Shown: positions 10,588-18,990, counted from the first letter of the stretch. The stretch is 64,000 nt of DNA from Cellulomonas sp. C5510 (GCF_019797765.1 NZ_CP081862.1:1860001-1924000); one strand, 5' to 3'. Program-made: numbers and translations. Notes: generated by a model not told the origin, from the sequence alone.

Positions 10588-11277
10588 TCAGACGGGCGCG
10601 GGCACCGTGCGCGCGGCGTCCCAGGGCTGCGCCCAGCCCACCTCGTCCAGCAGCCGGTCCAGGACGAACGCGGTGAAGCCCCAGACCACCACGCCGCCGA
10701 CCAGGAAGGCCGGCCCCCGGTACTCGCCGCCGTGTCGGCGCAGCGTGGTGGTGGCGCGGTTCGCCGGGTCGACGAGGTCCGCGACCGGCACGCGGAAGAC
10801 GTCGACCGTCTCGGCCGGATCCGTGGCGGCGACGGCGGACGGCTGCTGCCACCAGGCGACCACCGGTGTGACGAGGTTGCTGCTCACCGGCAGCGGCAGG
10901 GGCGGCAGCGTGCCGAGCACCCGCACGCCTCCGGGGTCGAGGCCGGTCTCCTCCTGCGCCTCCCGGAGGGCCGCTCCCTGAGGGCCGGCGTCGCCGGGAT
11001 CGATGCCGCCGCCGGGGAAGGACACCTGGCCCGGGTGGTGGCCGAGGGTCGGGGAGCGGCGGGTCAGCAGCACGTCGAGGTCGGCGGCCACCGCAGGGTG
11101 GTCGGTCCGGGCGGCGACGTGGTCGAGGATCCCGAACAGCACCAGCACCGCCGAGCTCCGGACGGGGACGTCCGACGCGGCGAACGCCCGCTCGGGGTCG
11201 GGCGCCCAGACCGGACGGCGGTCGCACAGGTGCAGCAGGTCGTCCAGCGCCGCCGAGGCGCCCGCGCCCGGGCTCAC
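10588..11277 (-). CDS. Nudix hydrolase, coenzyme A pyrophosphatase type
   Basis: 229 residues. The Nudix core reads PGGGIDPGD...REAQEETGL, and it is preceded by LLTRRSPTLGHHPGQVSF, which matches the UPF0035 signature of CoA diphosphatases (NudL/NUDT7 group), so hydrolysis of CoA or CoA derivatives to phosphopantetheine is the best prediction. Start GTG 11277 overlaps the stop of the upstream glutamine amidotransferase gene in a GTGA junction, so the two are translationally coupled. No functional link between them is obvious. Confidence 0.87.
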   Translation of the reverse strand: MSPGAGASAALDDLLHLCDRRPVWAPDPERAFAASDVPVRSSAVLVLFGILDHVAARTDHPAVAADLDVLLTRRSPTLGHHPGQVSFPGGGIDPGDAGPQGAALREAQEETGLDPGGVRVLGTLPPLPLPVSSNLVTPVVAWWQQPSAVAATDPAETVDVFRVPVADLVDPANRATTTLRRHGGEYRGPAFLVGGVVVWGFTAFVLDRLLDEVGWAQPWDAARTVPAPV

Positions 11278-11978
11278 GCGTGCTCCCGCACCGCCGCGGC
11301 GAAGGCGGCCAGGCCGAGGTCGGCGCCCGGGCGCAACGCCGCCAGGTGCTGGCGCGAGCCGAGCCGGATCGCGTCCGCCTCGCCGGGCTCGAGGCCGGCC
11401 GTCATGGACGGCGTCGCGAGCCAGACGTCGAGCAGGGTCGGCTCGACCTCCAGGTGGAACTGCAGACCGACCGCGCTGCCCGCCCGGAAGGCCTGCACCG
11501 GGGTGACGTCGGTCCGGGCGAGCAGCGTCGCGCCCTCCGGCAGGTCCACGGCGTCGTCGTGCCAGTGCAGGACCGTCGGGCGCGCACCCGTCGCGGCGAG
11601 CAGCGGGTCCGGTGCCACCACGCCCACGGGGGCGAAGCCCACCTCCGTGCCGTGCCGCCGGTGCAGGCGGGCGCCGAGGGCCAGGGCGAGCAGCTGCATG
11701 CCCAGGCACACGCCCAGGGTCGGGACGCCGGCGTCGACCGCCTCGGCGAGCAGCCGGCGCTCGGCGGCCAGACCCGGGTGGCCGAGGTCGTCGTCGGCGT
11801 CCTGCGGTCCGCCCATGACGACGAGCCCGGCGAGGTCGCCGACCGCGGGCAGACGCGGCGAGGCGTCGTCGACGACCGTCCGCGTGGTGAGCGGCAGGCC
11901 GTCCAGCGCGCGGGCGACGAGGCCCGGGCCCTCGTGCGCGACGTGCGTGAGGACGAGGACGGGACGCGGCGGGGTCAC
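11274..11978 (-). CDS. Class I glutamine amidotransferase (GMP-synthase-like GATase domain)
   Basis: 234-residue stand-alone GATase. The nucleophile is the cysteine of GVCLGMQLLA near residue 95 and the catalytic His/Glu pair is in QFHLEVEP near residue 172. Such single-domain proteins hydrolyse glutamine or gamma-glutamyl conjugates and are related to YfeJ/PuuD-like enzymes. Start GTG 11978 is supported by a TAGGGT -10 (11985-11990) six bases upstream, a leaderless arrangement that overlaps the stop codon of the preceding oxidoreductase gene. It is also only nine bases from that gene, so read-through is possible. Confidence 0.85.
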   Translation of the reverse strand: MTPPRPVLVLTHVAHEGPGLVARALDGLPLTTRTVVDDASPRLPAVGDLAGLVVMGGPQDADDDLGHPGLAAERRLLAEAVDAGVPTLGVCLGMQLLALALGARLHRRHGTEVGFAPVGVVAPDPLLAATGARPTVLHWHDDAVDLPEGATLLARTDVTPVQAFRAGSAVGLQFHLEVEPTLLDVWLATPSMTAGLEPGEADAIRLGSRQHLAALRPGADLGLAAFAAAVREHA

Positions 11979-11984
11979 CCCGCG

Positions 11985-11990
11985 ACCCTA
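11985..11990 (-). promoter_or_regulatory. -10 element of the GATase gene (leaderless type)
   Basis: TAGGGT on the minus strand, six bases before GTG 11978. It overlaps the TAG stop codon of the upstream gene. Confidence 0.4.
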
Positions 11991-13604
11991 AGCCTCCGCC
12001 AGGGTTCCCGGGAGCCCGCGCGCGGGGGCGTCCCCGAGGTCCCGCAGCGCGCGCCGCGCCGCGTACCAGCCGGACAGCCCGTGCACCCCCGGCCCCGGAG
12101 GGGCGGACGCCGAGCACAGGTAGACGCCGGGTGCCCCCGAGGCGTACGGGTCGAGCCGGGGGACCGGGCGGGTGGCCATGCTCCACAGCGACACCGCGCC
12201 GCCGGAGATGTCGCCGCCGACCAGGTTCGCGTCGTGCTCGGCGAGCCGTGCGGCGGGCACCGCGTGCGAGGCGACGACGGTGTCCCGGAACCCGGGGGCG
12301 AACCGCTCGACCTGGCCGAGCACGGCCTCGGTGGGGTCGACGTCGGAGCCGGACGGCACGTGCGCGTACGCCCAGACGGGCCGCAGGCCGCCCGCTGCGC
12401 GTCCCGGGTCCAGCGCGGCGGGGTCGGACAGCAGCGTGAGCGGCCGCTCGGCGTGCCGGCCGCGACCGACGGCCGCCTCCGCCTCCACCACCTGGTCCCG
12501 GGTGCCGCCCAGGTGGACCGTGCCCGCGCGGTGCACCTCCGGGTGCGCCCAGGGGATCGGGCCGTCGACCACCAGGTCCACCTTCGCGGCGGCGTTGCCG
12601 TACCGGAAGCCCGCGTACGCCCGCTGCAGCCGCGCCGGCATCGCGTCCCCGAACACCTGGGCGATCAGGCGCGGAGCGGTGTCGAACAGGTAGGCGCGCG
12701 CGGGCGGCAGGTCGGCGCGGCGCGCGACGGGGTGGTTCGTCAGGACGCGGCCGCCGAGGCGCACCAGGTCGGCGTGCAGCGCGTCGACGATCGCCTGCGA
12801 CCCGCCGCGCACGACGGGCCAGCCGTGCCCCGCGTGCGCGAGGGTGGTCAGGAGCACGGCCGTCCCCGCCGCCGCCAGCGAGGGCAGCGGTGTGATGGCG
12901 TGTCCCGCCACGCCCGTCAGGAGAGCGGCGCCCTCCTCGGTGCGCAGGGCGGACGGCACGAGCGCGGAGCCGTTGCGGAGCACGCCGAGCGCGAACCGGG
13001 TCGCGGTGACGACCGTGCGGGGCGTCGCGCCCGCCGGGATGCTGCGGTGGTCGCCGAGGGCGAGGGCCACCACGTCCTGCCAGTGCTCGGACAGCGGGCC
13101 GAACAGCCGGCGCCACGCATCGCCGTCCGCGCCCAGGCCGTCGGCGGTGCGGGCCAGGTCGCGGTAGGCCACGGCCGCCCGGCCGCCGTCGAGGGGCTGC
13201 GCGAACGACGCCTCCGGGGTGAGCAGGTCGAGACGCTCGTGCAGGCGCAGCTCCCGGAAGAACGGCGACGCCCACGCCATCGGGTGCACGGCCGAGCAGA
13301 TGTCGTGCACGATCCCCGGCGCCAGGCCGAGGTCGAGGGTCCGGGACCCGCCGCCGACCGTGCCCTGCGCCTCCAGCACCACCACCGACAACCCGGCACG
13401 GGCCAGCGTCACCGCGGCCGCGAGCCCGTTGGGGCCCGAGCCGACCACGACGGCGTCCAGGTCGCCGCGGGCGGCGGGCGGGCGCGGGACGGGGCGCGAC
13501 GGGCGCGCGCCACCGGTCGCGCCGAGACCGCGGCGACCAGGTCCGCCGGCACCGGGGGCGCGACGGGGGCGGCCGTGACGGGGCGGCGTGGGGTCCGGGC
13601 TCAT
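11988..13604 (-). CDS. FAD-dependent oxidoreductase, phytoene-dehydrogenase-like (COG1233)
   Basis: 538 residues. After a 45-residue Arg/Pro-rich leader the protein has the FAD-binding motif VVVGSGPNGLAAAVTLARAG and a second-strand VVLEAQGTVGGGSRT, then a body like phytoene desaturase-related amine oxidases and a C-terminal FAD motif (YLCSASAPPGPGVHG) in which the flavin is closed off. Substrate is unknown; there are no carotenoid genes nearby. Start ATG 13604 is chosen over GTG 13610 because a TAGCGT -10 (13612-13617) would leave room for only one base before the GTG but seven before the ATG. Lies 88 bases beyond the CDGSH gene and may be partly co-transcribed with the upstream cassette. Confidence 0.85.
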   Translation of the reverse strand: MSPDPTPPRHGRPRRAPGAGGPGRRGLGATGGARPSRPVPRPPAARGDLDAVVVGSGPNGLAAAVTLARAGLSVVVLEAQGTVGGGSRTLDLGLAPGIVHDICSAVHPMAWASPFFRELRLHERLDLLTPEASFAQPLDGGRAAVAYRDLARTADGLGADGDAWRRLFGPLSEHWQDVVALALGDHRSIPAGATPRTVVTATRFALGVLRNGSALVPSALRTEEGAALLTGVAGHAITPLPSLAAAGTAVLLTTLAHAGHGWPVVRGGSQAIVDALHADLVRLGGRVLTNHPVARRADLPPARAYLFDTAPRLIAQVFGDAMPARLQRAYAGFRYGNAAAKVDLVVDGPIPWAHPEVHRAGTVHLGGTRDQVVEAEAAVGRGRHAERPLTLLSDPAALDPGRAAGGLRPVWAYAHVPSGSDVDPTEAVLGQVERFAPGFRDTVVASHAVPAARLAEHDANLVGGDISGGAVSLWSMATRPVPRLDPYASGAPGVYLCSASAPPGPGVHGLSGWYAARRALRDLGDAPARGLPGTLAEA

Positions 13605-13611
13605 CGACACG

Positions 13612-13617
13612 ACGCTA
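13612..13617 (-). promoter_or_regulatory. -10 element of the COG1233 oxidoreductase gene
   Basis: CCTAGCGT on the minus strand; TAGCGT ends seven bases before ATG 13604 and therefore decides the start codon. Confidence 0.45.
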
Positions 13618-13692
13618 GGCCGGTCGCGGGGATGACGCAGCCCAGCGCGGTGACCGCGCAGCCCCGTGGGCGGCTCCGCAGGTCGGGTCCCC

Positions 13693-13938
13693 TCAGACAG
13701 GCTCCGGCGGGCGGGGGGCCTCGTCGTCGGTCCGGAACCCGATCGCCTTGTGCGACCCGTCGCAGAACGGCTTGAGGGCCGAGGCCCCGCACCGGCACAG
13801 GGCCACGGTCGCCCGTCGGCGCGGGACGACCTGCCCGGCGGCGTCGCGGATCTCGACGTCCCCGCGCACGAGGATCGGGCCGTCGGGGCAGGGGGTGAGG
13901 ACGACGGCGGAGGCGCCGTCGCGGCTGTCGGGGTTCAT
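13693..13938 (-). CDS. CDGSH iron-sulfur domain protein (mitoNEET-like)
   Basis: 81-residue protein with a CDGSH-type 2Fe-2S site: CRCGASALKPFCDGSHKAIGF, in which the ligands are the two Cys of CRC, the Cys of FCDGSH and its His. The N-terminal half is a beta-rich segment (PCPDGPILVRGDVEI) commonly found before the motif in bacterial members. Likely a small electron-transfer or Fe-S transfer partner. Start ATG 13938 overlaps the stop of the glycosyltransferase gene in an ATGA junction, so it is the third gene of a coupled trio with the diiron enzyme. Confidence 0.93.
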   Translation of the reverse strand: MNPDSRDGASAVVLTPCPDGPILVRGDVEIRDAAGQVVPRRRATVALCRCGASALKPFCDGSHKAIGFRTDDEAPRPPEPV

Positions 13939-14939
13939 GCGGCGACCTCCAGGGACCGGTGGCGGACGGGGCGGTGCGCGGCGCGCAGGTCACGCAGCGG
14001 CGTCGCGGCGCGCACGAGGCGTCCTCCCGCGTACGGCACGCCGCCGCAGGCACGCAGCGCGAGCGCCAGCCAGGCGCACGCCCCGCGCTCCAGCAACCAC
14101 GCCGGGGCCAGGGGCACGGCCGAGGCCGGCAGCCGGGAGGCACCGCCGGCGCGCCGCCGGCCCGTCTCCGCGACCGCGACGACGACGAGCGCCAGCGCCG
14201 TCAGCGCCCGCACGTCGCGCGCCGCCACGACGACGACGACCGGCAGCACCGCCAGCTCCGCGGCGAACCGGACCGGCTGGGCGAGGCTGTCGTAGGCCTG
14301 CCGCGGCCGCTGGCGCAGGAAGTGGCGGACGGTCGGCGGTCGCCGCGTCACGAACACGTCGTCGGCCCGGTGCTCGGTGCCGCCGCGGGCGCGCACCGTG
14401 CGCAGCAGCTCGAGGTTCTCGAACAGCACGTCCCCGTCGTAGCCGCCGGGCCCCAGGGCGTCGCGGCGCACGGCCAGCGTGCCGGGGTAGTCGGAGCCGA
14501 GCGCCCGGTTCAGCAGCGTCCGCGCCGTGTCCCAGCGCGCGTGCCACGGCATCGGGTCGAAGACGTTCTGGGGCCGGACGACGTCGGCGTCCGCCAGGCG
14601 GGCCAGCACCACCGCCAGCGTCGCCCGGTCGTAGCGCACGTCGTCGTCGGCCAGCACCACCCGCGGGGCCCGCGCCAGGCGCAGCCCCGTCAGCACCCCC
14701 GCGACCTTCCCGTTCCGCCCGGGGTGCGCGTCGGGCCGCACGTGCCGCACCGCTCCGCCGAACGCCCGTGCGTGCGCGGCGAACCGCCCGGGGTCCGAGC
14801 CGTCGACGACCGTGACCGGCAGCCAGCCGGCGAGCCCCTGCAGGTACGCGGCCAGCTCCTCCAGGCCGGCGTCGTCGGACCACCGCAGCGGGAGCACGTA
14901 CTCCGCGTCCGGCAGCAGCGGCCCGGCCGGGTCGGTCAC
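13935..14939 (-). CDS. Glycosyltransferase, family 2-like, membrane-associated
   Basis: 334 residues with a GT-A fold: nucleotide-binding VTVVDGSDPGR near residue 43, GRNGKVAGVLTGL, and the metal-binding VLADDDVRYD near residue 95, followed by an acceptor-side DVLFENLELLRTV. A hydrophobic C-terminal region with two or three membrane helices (about residues 225-290) suggests anchoring to the inner face of the membrane. Start GTG 14939 overlaps the stop of the diiron-enzyme gene (GTGA) and its stop overlaps the CDGSH gene; the longer in-frame upstream start lies inside the preceding gene. Sugar donor and acceptor are unknown. Confidence 0.85.
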   Translation of the reverse strand: MTDPAGPLLPDAEYVLPLRWSDDAGLEELAAYLQGLAGWLPVTVVDGSDPGRFAAHARAFGGAVRHVRPDAHPGRNGKVAGVLTGLRLARAPRVVLADDDVRYDRATLAVVLARLADADVVRPQNVFDPMPWHARWDTARTLLNRALGSDYPGTLAVRRDALGPGGYDGDVLFENLELLRTVRARGGTEHRADDVFVTRRPPTVRHFLRQRPRQAYDSLAQPVRFAAELAVLPVVVVVAARDVRALTALALVVVAVAETGRRRAGGASRLPASAVPLAPAWLLERGACAWLALALRACGGVPYAGGRLVRAATPLRDLRAAHRPVRHRSLEVAA

Positions 14940-15991
14940 GCCGCGCTCCCCACCGCCCAGGGCCGCAGCAGCGAGGTCTCGCCCGCCGACCAGCGGTCCA
15001 CCAGGTGCGCGCCCACCCGGCCGTCGACCTCCAGGCACGCGGCGGCGCCGAACAGCACGTCGTCCCGCAGGTGCGGCTGCTGCGCCACGAGAGCGCCCGC
15101 GAGGTCACGGCCGGCGATCTGCTCGTGCACCGCGTCGGCCTCGACGTGCTCGTCGAAGTACCAGGTCACGTCGGCGTCGTAGCCGTGCCGCCGGAACCCG
15201 TTGCCGTACAGCCGGTTCGGCTGCGAGGACGTCATCTCGAACGCCGCCAGGTGCCCGACGATGCAGCCGCGCAGCCGCCGGTGCAGCCCGAACAGCGACA
15301 TCGTGTTCACCGACGCCAGCGTCACCGCGGGCACGTCGTCGACGTAGCGGCCGTAGGTGTCGTCCAGCCCGAGCCCGCGCATCGTCCGGGCGAACAGTGC
15401 CGCGTGCATGCGCTCCGGCCGGCCGCCGCCGTACTCGTCGGCCTGGATCTCCACGAGCGCGGCCTTCGGGGCGCCCCGCAGCCGGGGGATCGCCCACGTG
15501 TGCGGGTCGGCCTCCTTCAGCTGGTAGACCGAGCGGTGCACCAGGAGCTCGTGCAGTTGCTCGTCGGTGGCCTTGCGGGCCACGTACGCCGACAGGCCCG
15601 GTCCGGAGTCGCGGCCCGTCAGGTCGAACAGTGCGCGCGCGACCGCGGGACCGAGCCCCTCGCGCGCGGTGTCAGCCTCGAGCTGCTCGACGAGGTCCTC
15701 CGGCACGCGGACCTCGGCACGCAGCCGCGCCTCGAACCGCTCCTCGACGACGGCCCGGGCGCGCAGCAGGTGCGGGTCCCACTCCAGCCGGTCGTCCACG
15801 CCGTCGACGCCCTGGTGGTGCAGCTCGTACATCACCGTGAGCGCCAGCTGGACGTCCTCGTCCGCCAGCACGTCCTGCGAGGCGTCGACGGCGCTCGCGG
15901 CCTGCTCGGCGAGCTCCGGGCCGACCTCACCCGACGCCAGCGCGGTCAGCACGCTCCGGCTGAACGGTCCACGGGGGGCGGGTGCTCGCAT
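14936..15991 (-). CDS. Iron-containing redox enzyme, heme-oxygenase-like diiron (HDO) family
   Basis: 351-residue all-helical protein of the iron-containing redox enzyme family (heme-oxygenase-like diiron oxidase superfamily, relatives of UndA, BesC and SznF). Candidate metal ligands visible are His147/Glu148/His152 (LHELLVHR), Glu186 and His196 in IQADEYGGGRPERMH, and Asp280-Glu284-His289 in FDEHVEADAVH. Members activate oxygen to oxidise small substrates, often amino-acid derivatives or fatty acids. Start ATG 15991 has an AGGAGGA ribosome site. First gene of a coupled operon with a glycosyltransferase and a CDGSH protein; the substrate cannot be predicted from sequence. Confidence 0.87.
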   Translation of the reverse strand: MRAPAPRGPFSRSVLTALASGEVGPELAEQAASAVDASQDVLADEDVQLALTVMYELHHQGVDGVDDRLEWDPHLLRARAVVEERFEARLRAEVRVPEDLVEQLEADTAREGLGPAVARALFDLTGRDSGPGLSAYVARKATDEQLHELLVHRSVYQLKEADPHTWAIPRLRGAPKAALVEIQADEYGGGRPERMHAALFARTMRGLGLDDTYGRYVDDVPAVTLASVNTMSLFGLHRRLRGCIVGHLAAFEMTSSQPNRLYGNGFRRHGYDADVTWYFDEHVEADAVHEQIAGRDLAGALVAQQPHLRDDVLFGAAACLEVDGRVGAHLVDRWSAGETSLLRPWAVGSAA

Positions 15992-16073
15992 CGTCGGGTC
16001 CTCCTGGAGCGCGTCGGGTCGGGTGCCCCGCTGCCAGAGGCTGCGCCCGCGTCCGCGCGGGCGGGTGCCGACG

Positions 16074-17072
16074 TCACCGTAGCCGCGGGTCGTCCGCCGC
16101 GCGCGCCGAGCCGCCGTCCCCGTCCGCGGCCGTCATGGGGGCGCCGGCCCAGCCGCGCGCCGTGGTCGCCACGACCTCCTCCCACGGGGTCGGACGGAGG
16201 CCGAACGTGCTGGTGGTGGCGCTCGCGTCGAGCAGGAACGGCCGCTCGGTCTGCCACAGGACCTCGCCCAGCTCGCGCAGCACCGGGACGACCGCGGCCC
16301 CGGCGGTCAGCAGGGGGCGCGGCACCCGACGCACGCGCGGCGCGGGCAGGGACGCCGGTGCCGCGGCCACGAGGTCGGTGAGCGTCTGCCGCACCGAGCG
16401 CTCCGGCGGGCTCGGGACGTGCCACGGGAGCCCCCACGCCCGTCCGTCCCCCGCCACGGCGGCGAGCGTGCGGGCCACGTCCGGCACGTACGAGAAGGCG
16501 TGCGGCACGTCCGGGTCCCCGAACGCCCAGACCGTGCGTCCCCGCAGGGCGGCGTCGGCGTAGCGTCGCAGCAGCCCGCCGGCGCGCGGGACGGTCGGCC
16601 CGATGAAGTCCGACGCCCGCACCTCCGTCACCCGGACCCGGCCCGCCTCGTGCGCGGCGAGCGCCTCCTGCCACAGGCGGGCGCGCAGCCGGCCCTTGTT
16701 CCCGGTCGCCGCAGGCGGGAGATCGCGGTGCAGCGGTCCGTCCACGGGGCCGTACCCGTACAGGTTGCTCAGCGTCACCAGCACCGCGCCGCTGCGTTCC
16801 GCCACCGCGAGCAGCGCGGCGGCGACCGGTGGCCACCGCGCCTCCCAGTCCTGGTACGGGCCCGGGTTCACGCAGCTGACGACCGCCGAGACGCCGCGGG
16901 CGTGGCCGGCGAGCGCGTCGGCGTCGGCCGCGTCGGCCGGGACGCACCGGACGCCCGGCGTGGCGGGGCCGCGGCCCGAGCGGCTCACCAGGGTCACGGT
17001 GTCGCCGCGCCCGGCGAGCAGGGTGGCCAGGGCGGAGCCGACGGTGCCGGCGCCGACGACGAGGACGGGCAC
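16074..17072 (-). CDS. NAD(P)-dependent epimerase/reductase (atypical SDR)
   Basis: 332 residues with an N-terminal nucleotide-binding motif VVGAGTVGSALA and an extended-SDR body; SNLYGYGP replaces the usual YxxxK catalytic segment, with a lysine (NKG) soon after. The sequence VRASDFIGPTVPRAG and the HAFSYVPDVARTL stretch are typical of actinobacterial NAD-dependent epimerase/dehydratase proteins of uncertain substrate. Start GTG 17072 has GGGAGG ten bases upstream. Downstream lies the diiron-enzyme operon on the same strand, 82 bases away. Confidence 0.82.
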   Translation of the reverse strand: MPVLVVGAGTVGSALATLLAGRGDTVTLVSRSGRGPATPGVRCVPADAADADALAGHARGVSAVVSCVNPGPYQDWEARWPPVAAALLAVAERSGAVLVTLSNLYGYGPVDGPLHRDLPPAATGNKGRLRARLWQEALAAHEAGRVRVTEVRASDFIGPTVPRAGGLLRRYADAALRGRTVWAFGDPDVPHAFSYVPDVARTLAAVAGDGRAWGLPWHVPSPPERSVRQTLTDLVAAAPASLPAPRVRRVPRPLLTAGAAVVPVLRELGEVLWQTERPFLLDASATTSTFGLRPTPWEEVVATTARGWAGAPMTAADGDGGSARAADDPRLR

Positions 17073-17163
17073 GGGGGCCTCCCGGGGCCGGTGGACGTGC
17101 GGGGTCGGCCCCAGTCTGCTGCGCGCACGCCGCGCGCGAGGGCGGTTCCGGGGGCGGGTCGAC

Positions 17164-17217
17164 GCCGGTGCCGTGCCGGTGCCGTGCCGGTGCCGAGCCG
17201 GTGCCGTGCCGGTGCCC
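17164..17217. repeat. Tandem repeat, 11-bp unit, nearly five copies
   Basis: Unit GCCGGTGCCGT repeated at 17164, 17175, 17186 (last base A), 17197 and partially at 17208, with only one internal substitution. It lies between the reductase gene start and the stop codon of the YbaK gene, ending four bases from that stop, and encodes nothing in either supported frame. Confidence 0.9.
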
Positions 17218-17220
17218 GGG

Positions 17221-17793
17221 TCAGGCCAGGGCGAGGCCGTCGACGAGCTCCGCGCCCGGCGCCTGCGCCAGCAGGGTGCCGGGCAGGGCGATCTTGGACC
17301 GCCGCAGCCCCGAGCCGATGATCACCGTGCCGCCCGCGCCCTCGGCCTCCGTCGCGACGGCGGCGTCCACCAGCACCCGGTAGCCCGTCGGGAGGCCGAG
17401 CGGCGTGATCCCGCCGTACTCCATGCCGGACTCCTCGACGGCGCGGTCCACCGGCAGGAACGACGCCTTGCGGACGTCGAGCAGCCGCTTCACGGCGTTG
17501 TTCACGTCCGCGCGGCCCGTCGCGCGGACGACGGCGGCCGCGACCCGCTCCTCGCCGCCGCGCCGCCCCGCCACCAGGACGCAGTTCGCCGACACCGCCA
17601 GCGGCAGGTCGTACGCCTCGGTCATCGCGGCGGTGTCCGCGAGCTCCGGGTCGATCTCCGTGACGAGCACCTGGTCCGCCACCGCGGGCTCCACGGCGGC
17701 CCAGCCGGTGACCGCGGCGGCGGTGGGCTCCGCGAGCAGGTGCAGGTGGTCGACGGCGCGCAGCCAGGTCAGGTTCCCGAGCGTCAGCGGCAT
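17221..17793 (-). CDS. YbaK/ProRS-type aminoacyl-tRNA deacylase
   Basis: 190-residue trans-editing protein expected to hydrolyse mischarged tRNA (for example Cys- or Ala-tRNA(Pro)). The INS-domain signature includes VNNAVKRLLDVRKASFLP, with the lysine that is essential in YbaK, and GGITPLGLP; GTVIIGSGLRRSKI forms the C-terminal strand-loop. Length is normal. Start ATG 17793 is supported by TACGCT (17800-17805) exactly six bases upstream, a leaderless promoter. Diverges from the GNAT gene. Confidence 0.9.
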   Translation of the reverse strand: MPLTLGNLTWLRAVDHLHLLAEPTAAAVTGWAAVEPAVADQVLVTEIDPELADTAAMTEAYDLPLAVSANCVLVAGRRGGEERVAAAVVRATGRADVNNAVKRLLDVRKASFLPVDRAVEESGMEYGGITPLGLPTGYRVLVDAAVATEAEGAGGTVIIGSGLRRSKIALPGTLLAQAPGAELVDGLALA

Positions 17794-17799
17794 GGCCGC

Positions 17800-17805
17800 A
17801 GCGTA
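17800..17805 (-). promoter_or_regulatory. -10 element of the YbaK gene (leaderless)
   Basis: TTACGCT on the minus strand, with TACGCT ending six bases before ATG 17793. Confidence 0.45.
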
Positions 17806-17860
17806 ACCAGCACGGCCGTCGGTGCCACCGGGTGGTCCGCCTCCCGGTCAAGATGGGGAC

Positions 17861-18331
17861 GTGCGCCCGCCCCCGCCGCCCGACCCGTTCGCCGCCGACC
17901 CGTACGTGCTGGTGCCCGCGGCACCGCCCCGGGACGACTACCTGCGGCTGCGCCGGGACGCCGGGCTGTCGCCCAAGCGGGCCGACCAGGCCGACGGGGC
18001 CCTCGCGGGGAGCTGGTCGTGGTGCCACGTGCGGACGGCGCAGGGGCGGGTCGTCGCGATGGGGCGGGTGGTCGGCGACGGCGGCTGGTACTTCCTGGTC
18101 GCGGACATGGCGGTCGACCCCGGGCACCAGCGGCGCGGTCTGGGCCGGCGCGTGCTCACGCGCCTGCTCGAGGACCTGCGCGCGCGGGCGCCCCGGGGTG
18201 CCTACGTGACGCTGGTGGCGGACCCGCCGGGCCGGCGGCTCTACGAGTCGCTGGGCTTCCGCGACGTCGCCCCCGGGGCCACCGGCATGGTGCTCGAGCT
18301 CGGCGAGGTCAGCGGGAGTACGTCGGGCTGA
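17861..18331 (+). CDS. GNAT family N-acetyltransferase
   Basis: 156-residue acetyltransferase. The acetyl-CoA-binding motif A reads MAVDPGHQRRGLGRRVL near residue 88, followed by a short helix and the C-terminal LYESLGFRD strand. The substrate amine is unknown. Start GTG 17861 is preferred to GTG 17822, because CAAGAT lies six bases before it as a plausible leaderless -10 and the extra 13 residues of the longer form are Pro/Gly-rich and unlike the family. Its 3' end overlaps the convergent PEBP gene by 23 bases. Confidence 0.85.
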   Translation: MRPPPPPDPFAADPYVLVPAAPPRDDYLRLRRDAGLSPKRADQADGALAGSWSWCHVRTAQGRVVAMGRVVGDGGWYFLVADMAVDPGHQRRGLGRRVLTRLLEDLRARAPRGAYVTLVADPPGRRLYESLGFRDVAPGATGMVLELGEVSGSTSG

Positions 18332-18845
18332 TCGTCGCGCGTCCCAGCGTGTGGAACAGGGCGGTGAACGCCACCGCCGTGGGTGTCGCGTCGCGCGGGA
18401 CGTCGAGGTGCTCGACGTCGAGGGCGTGGACCGCGAACACGTACCGGTGCGGGCGGTCCCCGGGCGGTGGTGCGGCCCCCTCGTAGCCGGGCGTGCCGCC
18501 GTCGGCGCGGACGTGGAACGCCCCGGAGGGCAGCAGCGCGCCGTCCGGCGACCCCGCGCCGCGGGGGAGCGAGGTCGTGCTCACCGGGACGTCCACGACC
18601 GTCCAGTGCCAGTACCCGGCGGGCGTCGGCGCGTCCGGGTCGAAGCAGCTCACGACGAAGGACCGCGTCCCCTCGGGGAACCCCGACCACTCCAGCGCGG
18701 GTGAGAGCCCCTCGGCGTCGGCGGTGAACGCGGGGGCGAGCGGCTCGCCGTGCACGACGTCCGCGCTCGCCACGTCGAAGGCGGCGACGGACGGCAGCAG
18801 GGCGTACGGCTCGGGGGCGACGGGACGGGTCAGCGAGACGGCCAT
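18309..18845 (-). CDS. YbhB/YbcL (PEBP, Raf-kinase-inhibitor-like) protein
   Basis: 178-residue phosphatidylethanolamine-binding-protein homologue. The anion-pocket motifs CFDPDAPTPAGYWHW and GYEGAAPPPGDRPHRY are both present, and length matches E. coli YbhB/YbcL. No signal peptide, so cytosolic. Physiological ligand of the bacterial family is unsettled. Start ATG 18845 has GGAGGA five bases upstream. Convergent overlap of 23 bases with the acetyltransferase gene. Confidence 0.9.
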   Translation of the reverse strand: MAVSLTRPVAPEPYALLPSVAAFDVASADVVHGEPLAPAFTADAEGLSPALEWSGFPEGTRSFVVSCFDPDAPTPAGYWHWTVVDVPVSTTSLPRGAGSPDGALLPSGAFHVRADGGTPGYEGAAPPPGDRPHRYVFAVHALDVEHLDVPRDATPTAVAFTALFHTLGRATISPTYSR

Positions 18846-18990
18846 GGTCCTCCTCCGGGGCGGTCGCGGACGGTGCCGCGACGGGTGTGCCTGCCCGCCT
18901 CATCCTGCCCCCGCGCGCCGGTCCGCGCAGGGGCTCCGGCGTGTCCGCGAGGGCGCGCCGGGCGTGGTCCTCAGGCGGGCCGGCGCCGGA

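Noticed and set aside
11988..15991. Carotenoid biosynthesis cluster
   Set aside because: The COG1233 oxidoreductase alone resembles phytoene dehydrogenase; phytoene synthase and prenyltransferase genes are absent.
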